A DNA stretch of 64,000 nucleotides from Bathynomus jamesi (Eukaryota; Arthropoda; Malacostraca; Isopoda; Cirolanidae), in contig JAJOZX010001574.1 in the NCBI GenBank assembly GCA_023014485.1, positions 695,001 through 759,000 on the forward strand, written 5' to 3'. Each line of letters starts with the position of its first letter. Position 1 is the stretch's first letter. Under the pieces are notes generated by a model. It was not told the DNA's origin and made no database searches. It saw nothing but the letters and a program-made list of their open reading frames with translations. A program made the translations under genes and the position numbers. Below, piece after piece: positions 31,567 through 41,254 of this stretch.

Positions 31567-31966
31567 AATGAGAAATACATGTTATTGGCATACTCATGAT
31601 GGTGGCTTGGTTGAACAGACACAATTCAGAATGTTTATGAAAGTTTGTAAAAGTAAGGGACTCTAGGTATTCACTAATCAGTCACCCTGTTTTGAGTTGC
31701 CACGTTTGTCTTGCGGGTGTGTGGGTCTGGATTATTTTTAGGTTAGCGCTACAAAAAAATTTGTCCCCCCGCGACCGTCAGATTAATTTTATTGAAAATG
31801 GAAACACTAAATAGAGAATTATTTATATATTTATTTATTTATTTATTTATTATTTATATTTATTCATTATACCGGTATATTTTTTATCATTAAAATTCAT
31901 TATAGATCTCTTTGGGCTCAGTGGATGTTGAATTAATGTTATATATATATATATATATACAGTGTA

Positions 31967-32376
31967 CAGGGTGGGCCGTAAGTTTCCATACATAGGAAAA
32001 TTTAAATTATGGTCTTCACGTGCGTCGGTATTTGGATCAGCAGTTTCCGGATGCTTGGATTGGTCGGCGTGGTCCTGTGGAGTGGCCTCCCAGATCCCCA
32101 GATCTCACCCCCCTTGATTTCTATCTTTGGGGGCACTTGAAGGCCATGGTGTATCAGGAAAAGATACGAGACATAAATCATCTAAAGGAACGTATCACCA
32201 ACGCCATTACAAGCATAACGTCAACTGTGCTAATGCGTGTTCATCAACAGTGGGGAACACGTATTGAAATGTGTTTTCAAAACAATGGCAACCATGTAGA
32301 GCATATTATATAAATAAAAATGGTTGTCCATAAAAAAATGTTTATTTTTCCTATGTATGGAAACTTACGGCCCACC

Positions 32377-32379
<3 letters not shown>
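31967..32379 (+). mobile_element. Mariner-type deletion derivative D (413 bp)
   Basis: TIRs CAGGGTGGGCCGTAAGTTTC (complement at the right end) extend about 30 bp and are flanked by TA. Only the transposase C-terminus remains. Confidence 0.93.
32020..32313 (+). pseudogene. Mariner transposase C-terminus (element D)
   Basis: 97 residues with GPVEWPPRSPDLTPLDFYLW, the third catalytic block of DD41D-type mariners, and the C-terminal tail to NGNHVEHII. The frame begins at a GTG that is not a genuine start. The first two acids are absent. Confidence 0.88.

Positions 32380-32455
<76 letters not shown>
32380..32455. repeat. (TA)n microsatellite, 76 bp
   Basis: Pure TA between two mariner elements. 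Confidence 0.98.
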
Positions 32456-32456
<1 letters not shown>

Positions 32457-33864
32457 CCGGGTGCGGCAAAAGTAACGCCCTTTTAATAATTGTATCTTTA
32501 TAGTTTTATACAGTATAATTTTTTAGTTTTATATTGTATCATTTTGTTTCTTTTATTTTTACAGAAATTCTGAATAAATATGGCCTTGCGATTGACGAGA
32601 GAACAAAGAGTGATTGCAGTTAAACATTATTACCAAAACAATAACAATGGAGCTAAAGCCGCTCGTTTGTTATCAGAAGAATTTAACATTCGACAAGTGC
32701 AGAGCCGCAATATCACAACTCTAATTAGGAAATTTGAAAGAACCGGAAGCGTAAGTGATGCCACAAGATCAGGGAGGCCAGTTTCAGCAACAACCTTAGA
32801 AAAGTCCGATGAATTAAGAGAATCATTGTTGCACACTCCTCAAAAATCCAGTAGACGTCTTTCTACAGAGTTGGGTATCAGTGACAGAAGTGTCCGTAGA
32901 CTCTTAAAGAAGAACAAGATGAAGCCTTACATCCCTCGCGTGTTACAGAGCTTGCATGATGGAGATGCAGATAGACGATTAGAGTTTTGCGAAAATTTCC
33001 TGAATAAAGTCAATGAAGATGAGACCTTTCTTGATAAGATATGGTGGTCAGATGAGGCAACATTCAAATTGAACGGGCATATCAATCGCCATAATTGTGT
33101 GTACTGGAGCGATGTTAACCCACATGTTATCTTGGAAAAAGACGTTAACCTACCAGGAGTGACAGTTTGGGTAGCCATCTCTTCCATGGGAATAATAGGC
33201 CCGATATTCTTTGATAGTACTGTTAATCAAGATAATTATTTACAAATGCTGCAAACTGAATTCTGGCCGAGAGTTAGAAATCAGAATGGAATTTACTTTC
33301 AACAGGATGGTGCGCCACCCCACTATGGGTTACTCGTTAGGGAATGGTTAAATTTAAATTTCGAAGGGAGGTGGATAGGACGACGTGGAGCAATTGAGTG
33401 GCCAGCACGATCGCCAGACCTAACACCACCTGACTTTTTCTTGTGGGGTGTACTGAAAGATCTTGTTTACAAGGTCAAACCGAAAACACTTCCTGAATTA
33501 AGACAAACAATTCGTGAAAAATTTACTACAATTAATGTAGAAATGTGTCAAAAGGTTTGTAGAAGTGTTGCTGGTAGGATTCAGTGTTGTATTGAACACC
33601 AAGGGGAGCATTTTAAACATGATCATTAGGTTAGTAAATACTACCTATGTATGTAGAGTAAATTTTTTTAAGGTGTATTGAGCCAACCACAAAATTAATT
33701 AAATTCCAGTTATTTTTTAGTTTTTACTGAGAAAGTACTTGTTATTTTTCTTAAAATGCTGTATTTTTCTTAAAAACCTTATTTCTCTTAAAATGCTGTA
33801 ATTGATTTATTTCCTTCAATAAAAGAGAATAAACTAAAAAGGGCGTTATTTTTGCCGCACCTGG
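32457..33864 (+). mobile_element. Mariner R1 (DD41D, rosa-type), apparently intact
   Basis: TIRs CCGGGTGCGGCAAAAGTAAC and (complement) CCAGGTGCGGCAAAAATAAC, each next to TA, bound 1408 bp with one uninterrupted transposase gene. It is one of only a few elements in the window with full coding capacity. Confidence 0.95.
32580..33629 (+). CDS. Mariner transposase, DD41D type, 349 aa, intact
   Basis: N-terminal HTH (residues 5-50), GRPVS hook (65-69), second HTH (about 88-112), linker WVAIS in the catalytic core. Catalytic acids: D158 (WWSDEATF), D243 (FQQDGAPPH) and D285 (SPDLTPPDFFLWG), leaving 41 residues between the last two. That spacing defines the DD41D group to which rosa elements belong. 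The ATG at 32580 follows an AT-rich leader of about 120 bp and the frame ends at 33629. It cuts and pastes elements with matching ends at TA sites, and is a plausible helper for relatives only if their TIRs match. The derivatives here have different TIRs. Confidence 0.95.
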   Translation: MALRLTREQRVIAVKHYYQNNNNGAKAARLLSEEFNIRQVQSRNITTLIRKFERTGSVSDATRSGRPVSATTLEKSDELRESLLHTPQKSSRRLSTELGISDRSVRRLLKKNKMKPYIPRVLQSLHDGDADRRLEFCENFLNKVNEDETFLDKIWWSDEATFKLNGHINRHNCVYWSDVNPHVILEKDVNLPGVTVWVAISSMGIIGPIFFDSTVNQDNYLQMLQTEFWPRVRNQNGIYFQQDGAPPHYGLLVREWLNLNFEGRWIGRRGAIEWPARSPDLTPPDFFLWGVLKDLVYKVKPKTLPELRQTIREKFTTINVEMCQKVCRSVAGRIQCCIEHQGEHFKHDH

Positions 33865-34036
33865 TATTAGGGTGGTCCTCAAAAACGAATTTTTTATTTT
33901 TACTGCTCCCACCCGATAAAGTAGTTCCACTTCATAAAAAAATTATTTTGGCAAAGTTTTTACCAGATCCGATAATATTTAGGGGTGGCTGTCAAACTTT
34001 AAATTTTGAACGAAATCCTTAAAATGGGCAAAATCT

Positions 34037-34522
34037 GCAGCATCTAAATTTGCTGGCCACTTGTGGTACCTATCTGAGGAAATGGTGGGATTGGCACTGT
34101 TTGATGCTTCTGTATCAGTAGACACAAAAAGATTAATTGTAAAGGGAATTAATGAGACAGAAGGCAGCCTAAAATGTCCTAAACGTGTGAGCCTTCGTCA
34201 AGATCATCTCCCAACATTGGATTCCTTGAGCACGAGAAACTCTTTCAAGCTTATATGGGCCATCAATATCAATACTGCATTTATGCAAAAAGACCCGTCA
34301 ACATGGGACTCAGATGATGAGTTTCAAGAGGCTCTTCGGAAAGTTGAAAACATCAAGGTCGTGAACGACAATGCCGAACGCGGGATTGCACTTATCCAGG
34401 ATTATAGTCGAAAAAACACTAAGAATGAAGAACAACTTCAATACCTATTGAAAGTCGTGGAGCAACACAGGAAGAAATATCCTGAACCTACTAAGAAGAT
34501 CTTAAACAGTGAGCTACAGTGA
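34037..34522 (+). pseudogene. C-terminal remnant of X-type transposase
   Basis: The frame aligns with residues 582-735 of the X1 protein: LWYLSEEMVGLALFD, the motif VVNDNAERGIALIQDY with the candidate catalytic Glu, and NEEQLQYLLKVVEQHRKK. It has no N-terminal part, no D residues and no CxxH. Confidence 0.9.
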
Positions 34523-34633
34523 GTGGTCTTGCCAGCCATAACGATTCAAAATAGTACGTCATCAGTGTTATGTATAACGCTTATAATTTAAAATATATAT
34601 GCAAAATAAAAATCTTTTAACTACACATTATAT

Positions 34634-34800
34634 CAGTGGTTCCCAAGTGGTGATCCATGGATCCCTGGGGGCCAATTGAGATTGTTCAGGGGGTCAATAG
34701 AAAACCCCCGCCTTGAGCGGGTAATACCCATCGTAATGGGGGGGGGGACTCACGGGCAGTTTTGTGGTAACTTCAAGCTTCGACAGCCACCTCTAATTAT
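34634..34800 (+). mobile_element. Possible hAT-type fragment
   Basis: CAGTGGTTCCCAAGTGG is a typical animal hAT end, and GGATCCCTGGGGGCC follows. The other end was not found, and a run of nine or ten G lies at about 34740. A fragment inside X2. Confidence 0.45.
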
Positions 34801-34920
34801 TATACGATCGAGCTCAAATTGAAGCAGAATTATTTTCTTATTAAGTGGAACAACTTTATTGGGTGGTAGCATGTAAATTACCAAAAAAAAATATCGCCTC
34901 TATAAGGGAGGACCACCCTA

Positions 34921-34930
34921 ATATATATAT

Positions 34931-35014
<84 letters not shown>
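34921..35014. repeat. (TA)n microsatellite, 94 bp
   Basis: Long TA array with one break, directly at the right end of X2. Confidence 0.98.
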
Positions 35015-35019
<5 letters not shown>

Positions 35020-35084
35020 TAGACCTTATGCCAATTGCCATGCCTCTGTTTATAGTACCGATATGTCAATTTATTTTTCATAGA

Positions 35085-35554
35085 AATGGTGTTGGAAAAA
35101 TGCTATACAGGAAGCTCAAGCACGGAGAATGAGCAGATACAGAGGGACAGCGCTCATTCTCACAGCAGCGATGACGAAATAAAACAGTCAAACCAAAGTT
35201 CCGAGACTAATGGCAAAATATCAAAGCTATCGGTCCAAGCAGAAGAACGTTGAAACTGGGAAGATTTTGAACCGCAGGGAACAGTTGCGGCGGTACCTCT
35301 TAGAGATCGATGAATCTCATATTTTAGACAACTGCTCTCCAATAAAGTTTTGGCGCCAGAAAAGGGATAAATTCTCATCACTGGCCAATATTGCCATGAC
35401 TGTTTTAACAGTGCCTGCCTCTAATGCTCCAATTGAGCGTGTATTTAGCCATGGAGGCATAATAATGAGGCCCCACAGAAGTCGAACTTCAGCAGATCTT
35501 CTGAGCATGCTGATGTTCCTTAAGTGTAATGAGCACCTATCATGCTTTAAATAA
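35085..35554 (+). pseudogene. hAT transposase remnant of H3
   Basis: After an acceptor-like TTTTTCATAG, a Ser/Glu-rich start (ATG 35085) runs to about 35250 and then shifts frame into 35210-35554. That part has FWRQKRDKFSSLANIAMTVL and PASNAPIERVFSHGG, the hAT C-terminal dimerisation block, and MRPHRSRTSADLL. The central catalytic region is gone, so the coding ends were joined by deletion. Confidence 0.85.
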
Positions 35555-35784
35555 ATGCACAAGTCAAACTGGGTAGTGGGTACGTTCATTAAACCTTCTG
35601 TAACAGATATAAAAGAAGTAAATAAATAAAAAGTATGTATATATATATTCATTTTTTAATTTATAGGTTACACTTTTTGCATTCAACACACTACATCTGA
35701 GAAAGTAGTTATTAGTTTATTAATATACTTAACATAGTCTAATTTCCATAGTAGTGTAAAACAAATTGAAAGGGCATGAGCTTG

Positions 35785-35935
35785 GTCTCGATCTCGATCT
35801 CGGTCTCGAATTTTAAGGGTCTCGATCTCGGAAGGTAGATTTCGATCTCGAACCTTTGATCTCGGTCTCGATCTTGGTCTCACAGGATCAGGTCTCGGTC
35901 TCGGTCTCAGTCTCGGACTTGGTGGTCTCGACTAC
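35785..35935. repeat. Right subterminal hexamer array of H3
   Basis: TCTCGG/TCTCGA units in mostly one orientation, the counterpart of 31409-31566. Confidence 0.93.
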
Positions 35936-35942
35936 ATCACTG

Positions 35943-35978
<36 letters not shown>

Positions 35979-35986
35979 TTTATATA

Positions 35987-36020
<34 letters not shown>
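35943..36020. repeat. (TA)n, (CA)n and (TG)n microsatellites
   Basis: TA then CA then, after 17 bp, a TG run. Confidence 0.96.
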
Positions 36021-36024
<4 letters not shown>

Positions 36025-36104
36025 TGTGAAATTGTACACACTGAAGAGTATAACCTAATACACATAAATCGATAATTTCGTTCTTTGTAAAAATGGTTTG
36101 GAAG

Positions 36105-36595
36105 TACTGTAATTCTAATAAAGCTAAACATTTTTTCCTCAATCGTATAGTTAATTTGTGGAATGGATTGCCAGCCAGAGTAGTTGAAAGTAATTCAATC
36201 AAAACCTTTAAAAAGAAACTAGATGCTATCTTGCCTTGAACCCGCAGTTGGAAGCATATTTTAGAGCATAGAAATGTTGTAACATTTTCACTTGGATTCC
36301 CTCATCTGTACTTTAAAATTTCCACTTCATCTTTCGATTCTTTCTTACCTCTCAACCTCTTTTCTCTGCTTTGCTTTGAAACTTTCACTTGTCTTTAAAT
36401 TTTCTTCCTTCTTTCAACCCTCTTTCTTATACAGACAGCCTCGTAGGGACCAGCCGGTCTGTTGCTGTTTGGTGTTCTTTGTATTCCTTTGTTTTGCTTT
36501 GTAACCTCATTTCCATTTGCATTCAGAGAAAGTCTTCGAATCGTTCACATTTCAGAATCAGTCAATAAATAAATAATAAAAATAAAATAATAAAA
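36105..36595 (+). mobile_element. LINE 3' end, third family
   Basis: The minimal translation HFFLNRIVNLWNGLPARVV followed by NSIKTFKKKLDAILP and a stop is the usual C-terminus of CR1/Rex-type LINEs. About 350 bp of UTR follows, ending in AATAAATAAT-type repeats. The 5' part is missing. Confidence 0.8.
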
Positions 36596-36599
36596 GTTG

Positions 36600-37065
36600 A
36601 TTCCTATTTTCAGTCTCATCAAAGTCTTTTCGTCTCATCAATTGCCCGACTCTTACTGACTGTCTTTAATCACTCTCGATTCGCCAAAATGTTGCTTCAC
36701 TCTCTCTTGACTATCGCTATTATAACGGACACTGCGCTTCTGAACTCTCTAATTGCACGCCTCCTCCCTTAAGGGAAGCGCGCATTACCAGACTTCCCAC
36801 ACATTCTCATTCCTTTACTATCCAACTCTTTAACGCGAGGATTCATCGGTATTTTCAATCTTTCATATACTCATCCGATCAATTCTGCAAAAGTCTTCCC
36901 CCAGACCATCTTCCCACCCTGTCTATGACCTCCAATCTTTCAAACGCAGAGTGTCCAGGTATCTGGGAAACATTTTTTCTGGCTCTCCTTTTCTTCTTTT
37001 GAGAGGAAGGAGGCGCGTTTCTGGGCATTGGCCCTTAGCCACTCTTTTCTGCATAAAAAAAACTA
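36600..37065 (+). mobile_element. LINE 3' end, fourth family
   Basis: Broken frames give a RVSRYLG-type end preceded by DLQSFKR and followed by GHWPLATLFCIKK near the A-run at 37053. This is the C-terminus pattern of jockey/CR1-type LINEs. The words before the A-run resemble those at 4972 and 7082. Confidence 0.65.
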
Positions 37066-37300
37066 GTCTATTTGTAGTGGTATCGTAATTTCCTAATTTC
37101 GTAGAAATTAGGAAAAGTTATTGCGTTAAGTATGAAATGGTAAAAGAACAGTTTTAATGTAAATAAACAACCATTATCAAATAAAAGGCAAAGAAAAATA
37201 GGGGCATTTTATGGCGGCACTCTGTAAACATTACAACTGTCAATATACTGTACTGTATACCAGTATATACACTGAACATGTGTGTGCGTGTACGTGCGTG
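37066..37300. other. No recognisable gene
   Basis: Unique sequence with a short inverted pair (AATTTCCTAATTTCG and complement near 37088-37116). Confidence 0.5.
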
Positions 37301-37301
37301 C

Positions 37302-37339
<38 letters not shown>

Positions 37340-37391
37340 TTAAAAATGTGTGTGTGTGTGTGTGCGCGCGCGCGCGCGCGAGCGCAATACA

Positions 37392-37427
<36 letters not shown>
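37301..37427. repeat. (TA)n, (TG)n, (CG)n microsatellites
   Basis: TA array, then TG run passing into a CGCGCG stretch (37363-37383), then TA again. Confidence 0.96.
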
Positions 37428-37428
<1 letters not shown>

Positions 37429-37625
37429 TTCAACTGCAAACAACACACAGTATAATTAATGTAAAGAACGACGCTTGTATAGAAGAACATTCCGCGCAAG
37501 ATGAGGAGGGAGAACGAACAAATGAAAAAATGAGGTAACCACCCGGGAATCGAACCCGGGATCTTCCGATTGCCGGTCAGATATGATAACCACTACACCA
37601 TGGGCCTCACTCGATCAGAAGTCGT
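37428..37625 (-). mobile_element. SINE2, copy 2 with full tRNA head
   Basis: On the minus strand: GGCCCATGGTGTAGTGGTTA (A box), GGGTTCGATTCCCGGG (B box), then the tail CCTCATTTTTTCATTTGTTC, CTCCCTCCTCATCTTG, ACATTAATTATACTG and a TTTGCAG end next to (TA)n. The tRNA-like head has no matching acceptor stem, so it is a SINE and not a tRNA gene. Confidence 0.87.
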
Positions 37626-37653
37626 AATTCTCCTACATACATATATATATATA

Positions 37654-37937
37654 ACCTTTGGTGAGCTTCCGGCCGAATTGTTCATTCTGACGAAGGTCAA
37701 GCTTTTCACTCCACCTTAGACCTACAGTTTAACGTGGAATCCGGACCACGCCCCATCAGCAGCCCAGCGTCTTAACCACTAGGCCACCTAGGGTACCCAT
37801 TTATCTACCAACCACTTTCTTTATTGTGTGGAAGGATGAACAGCTGGGTTTTGCTGCGCGCCGGCTGCCGTCGGGTCTCGAACCCGGGGCCGATGGATTT
37901 GTAGTCAGCGACGCTAACCACTACACCACCGAGGCGC
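37654..37937 (-). mobile_element. SINE1, copy 5
   Basis: Minus strand, both monomers present with GCCTCGGTGGTGTAGTGGTT and the B box GGGTTCGAGACCCG. The second monomer lacks its B box as in most copies. Bounded by TA arrays on both sides. Confidence 0.92.
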
Positions 37938-37965
37938 ATTATATATATATATATATATTTTAACC

Positions 37966-38004
<39 letters not shown>
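37938..38004. repeat. (TA)n microsatellite
   Basis: TA array with a TTTTAACCATT break, adjoining the PLE-3 left end. Confidence 0.97.
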
Positions 38005-38009
<5 letters not shown>

Positions 38010-38042
38010 AATAAAACCACGAAGGAAAGGAAACACAAAATG

Positions 38043-38082
38043 GTGCTCAAGCGCTTTCGTCTAATGACATCCTCAGGAACAC
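38043..38082 (-). ncRNA. Hammerhead-like ribozyme motif, PLE-3 minus copy
   Basis: Mirror of 47070-47109, with identical core: CTGAGGA, GTC/GAC stem II, GAAA, palindrome AGCGCT. Stem I has the same GTGTTC/GAGCAC pairing with one U-G wobble. Confidence 0.65.
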
Positions 38083-38149
38083 TGAAGTACATAAAAAGGT
38101 TAAGCCTATATATAGGTTACAGAAAAAAAAAAGAAAAAATAAATAACAT

Positions 38150-38203
38150 ACATACACACACACACATATATATATATATATACATACATATCTATATATA
38201 CAA

Positions 38204-38236
<33 letters not shown>

Positions 38237-38240
38237 CAAT
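38150..38240. repeat. (CA)n, (TA)n, (CATA)n microsatellites
   Basis: Simple repeats inside the PLE-3 terminal region. The mirror copy at 46914-47007 has the complementary repeats with different lengths. Confidence 0.95.
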
Positions 38241-38324
38241 AAACAGAGAAGTAAAAATAAAAAATTAAAAATTAAAAACCTTAAAGGATTACCAGTGAGG
38301 CGTACAGATTTGTAAGGAAAAAAT

Positions 38325-38590
38325 ATCGATTTTTAGCACAAGATCAAATGGATTATAAAAATACAAATTTATACTGGAACTCTGCCCGGGTTTTAACACA
38401 CTGCTGCCTATGGTCAGGTTTCGATATATATAAAAAAAATAAAATGCAAATTAAAAGTTAATCGATTTTTAGCACAAGATCAAATGGATTATAAAAATAC
38501 AAATTATACTGGAACTCTGCCCGGGTTTAACACACTGCTGCCTATGGTCAGGTTCGATATATATAAAAAAAAAATGCAAATTAAAAGTTA
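38325..38590 (-). repeat. Tandem duplication of about 125 bp in PLE-3 UTR (minus copy)
   Basis: The block from ATCGATTTTTAGCACAAGAT to AAATGCAAATTAAAAGTTA occurs twice with few differences. Same pair at 46545-46830 on the plus copy. Confidence 0.93.
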
Positions 38591-38608
38591 ATAAAGTAGA
38601 AGACAAGT

Positions 38609-39026
38609 TTACCAAAGATTTAATGTTTTACCCTTCTTATCTAAATCTGTTTTAAAGGAATTCAAAATAACAGGATCGAGTTGAAAAAGACCTTTGCTTA
38701 TGTTGAAGTTATTTGAAAGTTGGATAATGGCAGACTCAAGAATATTTCTATTAACAATGTTGCTTGAATGGAATAAAACTGAAGCATTATTCCAATCAAT
38801 ACAGTGGGCTAACTCTGACAAATGGACAAAAAGGGCACTGGACAACTGTCCTGTTCTAACGGAATATTGATGCTGTTTTATACGTGTGTGCAAATCCTTT
38901 CCCGTCTGACCTATGTAAAAGGAATCACATTGTTTACAACCAATTTTATAGATAATGCCTGAATTATTGGTAGGGCTATTTTTTACTATGATATTTTTCA
39001 CAATATTGTTATATGAAAATACTACA
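38609..39026 (-). pseudogene. GIY-YIG C-terminus of PLE-3, minus copy (cut by piggyBac)
   Basis: The minus-strand frame reads VVFSYNNIVKN, IIYKIGCKQCDSFYIGQTG, R and H residues of the GIY-YIG fold, and the C-terminus KGKTLNLW. It is continuous in sense with 43443-44781 across the piggyBac, as the unbroken plus copy shows. No stop in this part. Confidence 0.95.
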
Positions 39027-39208
39027 TTAACCCTTTCGCTCACCGTGTCCACGTTTGAGGACACCGTATTTATTGGCTCTAAAAATGACTAAATGGTAAC
39101 TATTCTTCAGTCACTCAACGTTGACATGGAAACCAACCCTACAGTTGCCCAATAAATCCATAAAAAGAATACTTCAACTAAATTCTGTGTTTGTGTGCAA
39201 AAGCAAAG

Positions 39209-39239
39209 ATGGCATCGGCTAACTCTGGAGCAAGTGCTG
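39209..39239 (+). CDS. piggyBac transposase, putative exon 1
   Basis: ATG at 39209 opens ten codons (MASANSGASA) and ends before GTGAGT at 39240, a good donor. The acceptor TTATTCTAG before 41255 restores the frame (phase 1) into exon 2, GDESSS. This fits the short first exon of some piggyBac genes. Inferred from splice signals only. Confidence 0.6.
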
Positions 39240-39514
39240 GTGAGTACATTTTTCAATCCACATGCATCATTTTCATTACAGAGTTTTGATTGAAATAAAT
39301 ATAAGAATATGCTGGAAGGGGTTTGAATTTTATGTAAAGAAAGTGTAGTGAACTTTATAACAATTATTATATATGAAAGGGACGCGTATTTTTCGATGTC
39401 CCGTATGTGGACATCATGAGCTAAAGGTTGCACGTGAAATTTTAGAGTGTGGAATTCGAAGTTAGCATAGTGAAACAAATGTTGTTTATATCACCACGCC
39501 TGCACATAAACAAA

Positions 39515-39725
39515 CAATAACATGCATACATACATATACATATATGCTTACATACATACAGAATACATACATACATGCATACATACATATATGCTTACAT
39601 ACATACATATACATATATGCTTACATACATACAGAATACATACATACATACATGCATACATACATATATGCTTACATACATATATGCTTACATACATACA
39701 TACATGCATATATACATACATACAA
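39515..39725. repeat. (CATA)n microsatellite
   Basis: About 200 bp of CATA/GAATA/TGCT-interrupted repeats in the piggyBac intron. Confidence 0.97.
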
Positions 39726-39827
39726 TAGTGAGATAGTGTGCGCAAGCAATTTACAAGAACTTTCAGGAGTGTCTCTCTCTCTTTTTCTCTCTCTCTCTCT
39801 ATATGTATATATACTCTCATATATATA

Positions 39828-41218
39828 CAGTGCCCGCGAAAAGTATCCGATCACTCAAGAAAATACAATATTTTCCCTTGATATTCAGAGACACGTAATT
39901 CACTTTCTATTTGTTCTAGCGACATCTGGTAACTTTGATGTTGCTCGCTGATATGAGAGCTATCCAACGCATTCTCAAATTAGTGTTCTGGTAGCCTTCG
40001 TTGCGGGTGGCTGTGTCTCAAATTTGTCAGATTTCACTGTTTGTGTAAATTTCTTGATTTTTTTTTTTTTTTACAGAAAGTGGTGTAAATAAAATTTATA
40101 TATAATGTGTGCTAAAAAACAACTTAAGAGTGATTGTCGAGGTGCTATTGTTGCTTTGCATGCATGTGGGAAATCACAGAGACAGATAGCTAAGGAATTA
40201 AACATATCCCAAAGTACCGTTAATTTATGGGTTTCACGGGCTAAGAACAATGGTGGCCTAACCACGCCAGTCCCTAAAAAACGATCTGGCAGACCGAGAA
40301 AAACAAATTCGCGAACAGACAAACTTATGAAACGTTTAGTATTGAAAAACCCAACAATAACTGCGAAAGAAATAAAATTTAATATGAATAATTTGTTATC
40401 TGGTGTTTCTGAACGAACTATCCAGGAGCGGCTCCAAAAAGAACTCGGATTACCATCTCGCCATGCTGCTAAGAAACCGTTCATTAATGAAAAAATGCGT
40501 AAAAAACGTCGCATTTTGTAAAAAATACATTCATTGGACTGTTGATGACTGGAAGAAGGTTTTATTTAGCGATGAGTCGACATTTTTGACATTCAGAAGT
40601 TGTCCAAAAAAGGTTCGCCGGCCTATTGGCTCAAATAGGATGGACCCTAAATACACCCTAAAGACAATGAAACACCCTCCAAGTGTGATGGTTTGGGGTT
40701 GTTTCGGTTACTATGGGCGTGGAAACTTTATTTTCTTCCGAAGAACACAACTATGAATGGTGCACGGTATTTAGCAATGCTACAGGATAAACTTCCAATG
40801 GCAATGGCAATCCAAAGGACAAAAACATACATGCATGATGGTGCACCATGTCACAGGGCCAAAATAGTGACAAAATGGATTACTGACAATAAATTTGATA
40901 TTTTGGATTGGCCTGGTAATAGTCCAGATCTCAATCCGATAGAAAATCTGTGGCTAATAATAAAAAATAAGGTTGAATGCCACGACACTGGCTCAGTCGA
41001 AAAATTACAAGAGGCCATCAAAAAGGTATGGTGCAAGGAAATATCAGTGGAAGTTTGTCAAAACTTGATTAAATCCATGCCAAAACGTCTAGAACAAGTC
41101 ATCCAAACCAAAGGACAGATGACAAAATACTAATATAAGGTTAGTATACATTTAAACATTGTTTTTTATGTAAAAAATACAAATTTCAAGGGTGATCGGA
41201 TACTTTTCGCGGGCACTG
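39828..41218 (+). mobile_element. Tc1-type element in the piggyBac intron
   Basis: TIRs CAGTGCCCGCGAAAAGTATC (27 bp or more, complement at 41218) with TA on both sides bound 1391 bp. One transposase gene with two frameshifts. Confidence 0.96.
40105..41133 (+). pseudogene. Tc1-type transposase (DD34E), frameshifted
   Basis: Three overlapping frames cover the protein. 40105-40521 has two HTH domains (GKSQRQIAKELNISQSTVN) and the SGRPRK hook. 40403-40756 has the first acid FSDESTF and VMVWGCFGYYG. 40693-41133 has MHDGAPCH and NSPDLNPIENLW, with 34 residues between the second D and E. One frameshift lies near 40500 and another near 40740. Otherwise the protein is complete to its end. Confidence 0.94.
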
Positions 41219-41254
41219 TATATATATATATATATATGCATATTCTTATTCTAG

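Larger units (their letters stand above)
33868..34920 (+). mobile_element. Transposon X2, deletion relative of X1
   Basis: Ends TAGGGTGGTCCTC and GAGGACCACCCTA form a 13-bp TIR whose first seven bases equal those of X1. A TA lies beyond each TTAGGG/CCCTAA end. The 1053-bp body keeps only the 3' part of the transposase gene. Confidence 0.88.
31399..35942 (+). mobile_element. hAT element H3 with three nested transposons
   Basis: Ends CAGTGATGTAG (31399) and CTACATCACTG (35942) form the TIR, flanked on both sides by ATATATAT, compatible with an 8-bp duplication in a TA array. Next to each end is an array of TCTCGG/TCTCGA hexamers. Inside lie mariner D (31967-32379), mariner R1 (32457-33864) and X2 (33868-34920), so the hAT insertion is older. 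Only the 3' end of the hAT transposase gene remains. Confidence 0.9.

Noticed and set aside
32020..32313. Complete small gene
   Set aside because: Starts at GTG without context and is the C-terminal part of a mariner transposase.
34845..35132. Open frames made of Ile-Tyr repeats across TA arrays (here and at many other places)
   Set aside because: They are translations of (TA)n and have no coding evidence.
37545..37612. tRNA gene
   Set aside because: A and B boxes are good, but the ends do not form an acceptor stem and the sequence continues into the SINE2 tail found in other copies.
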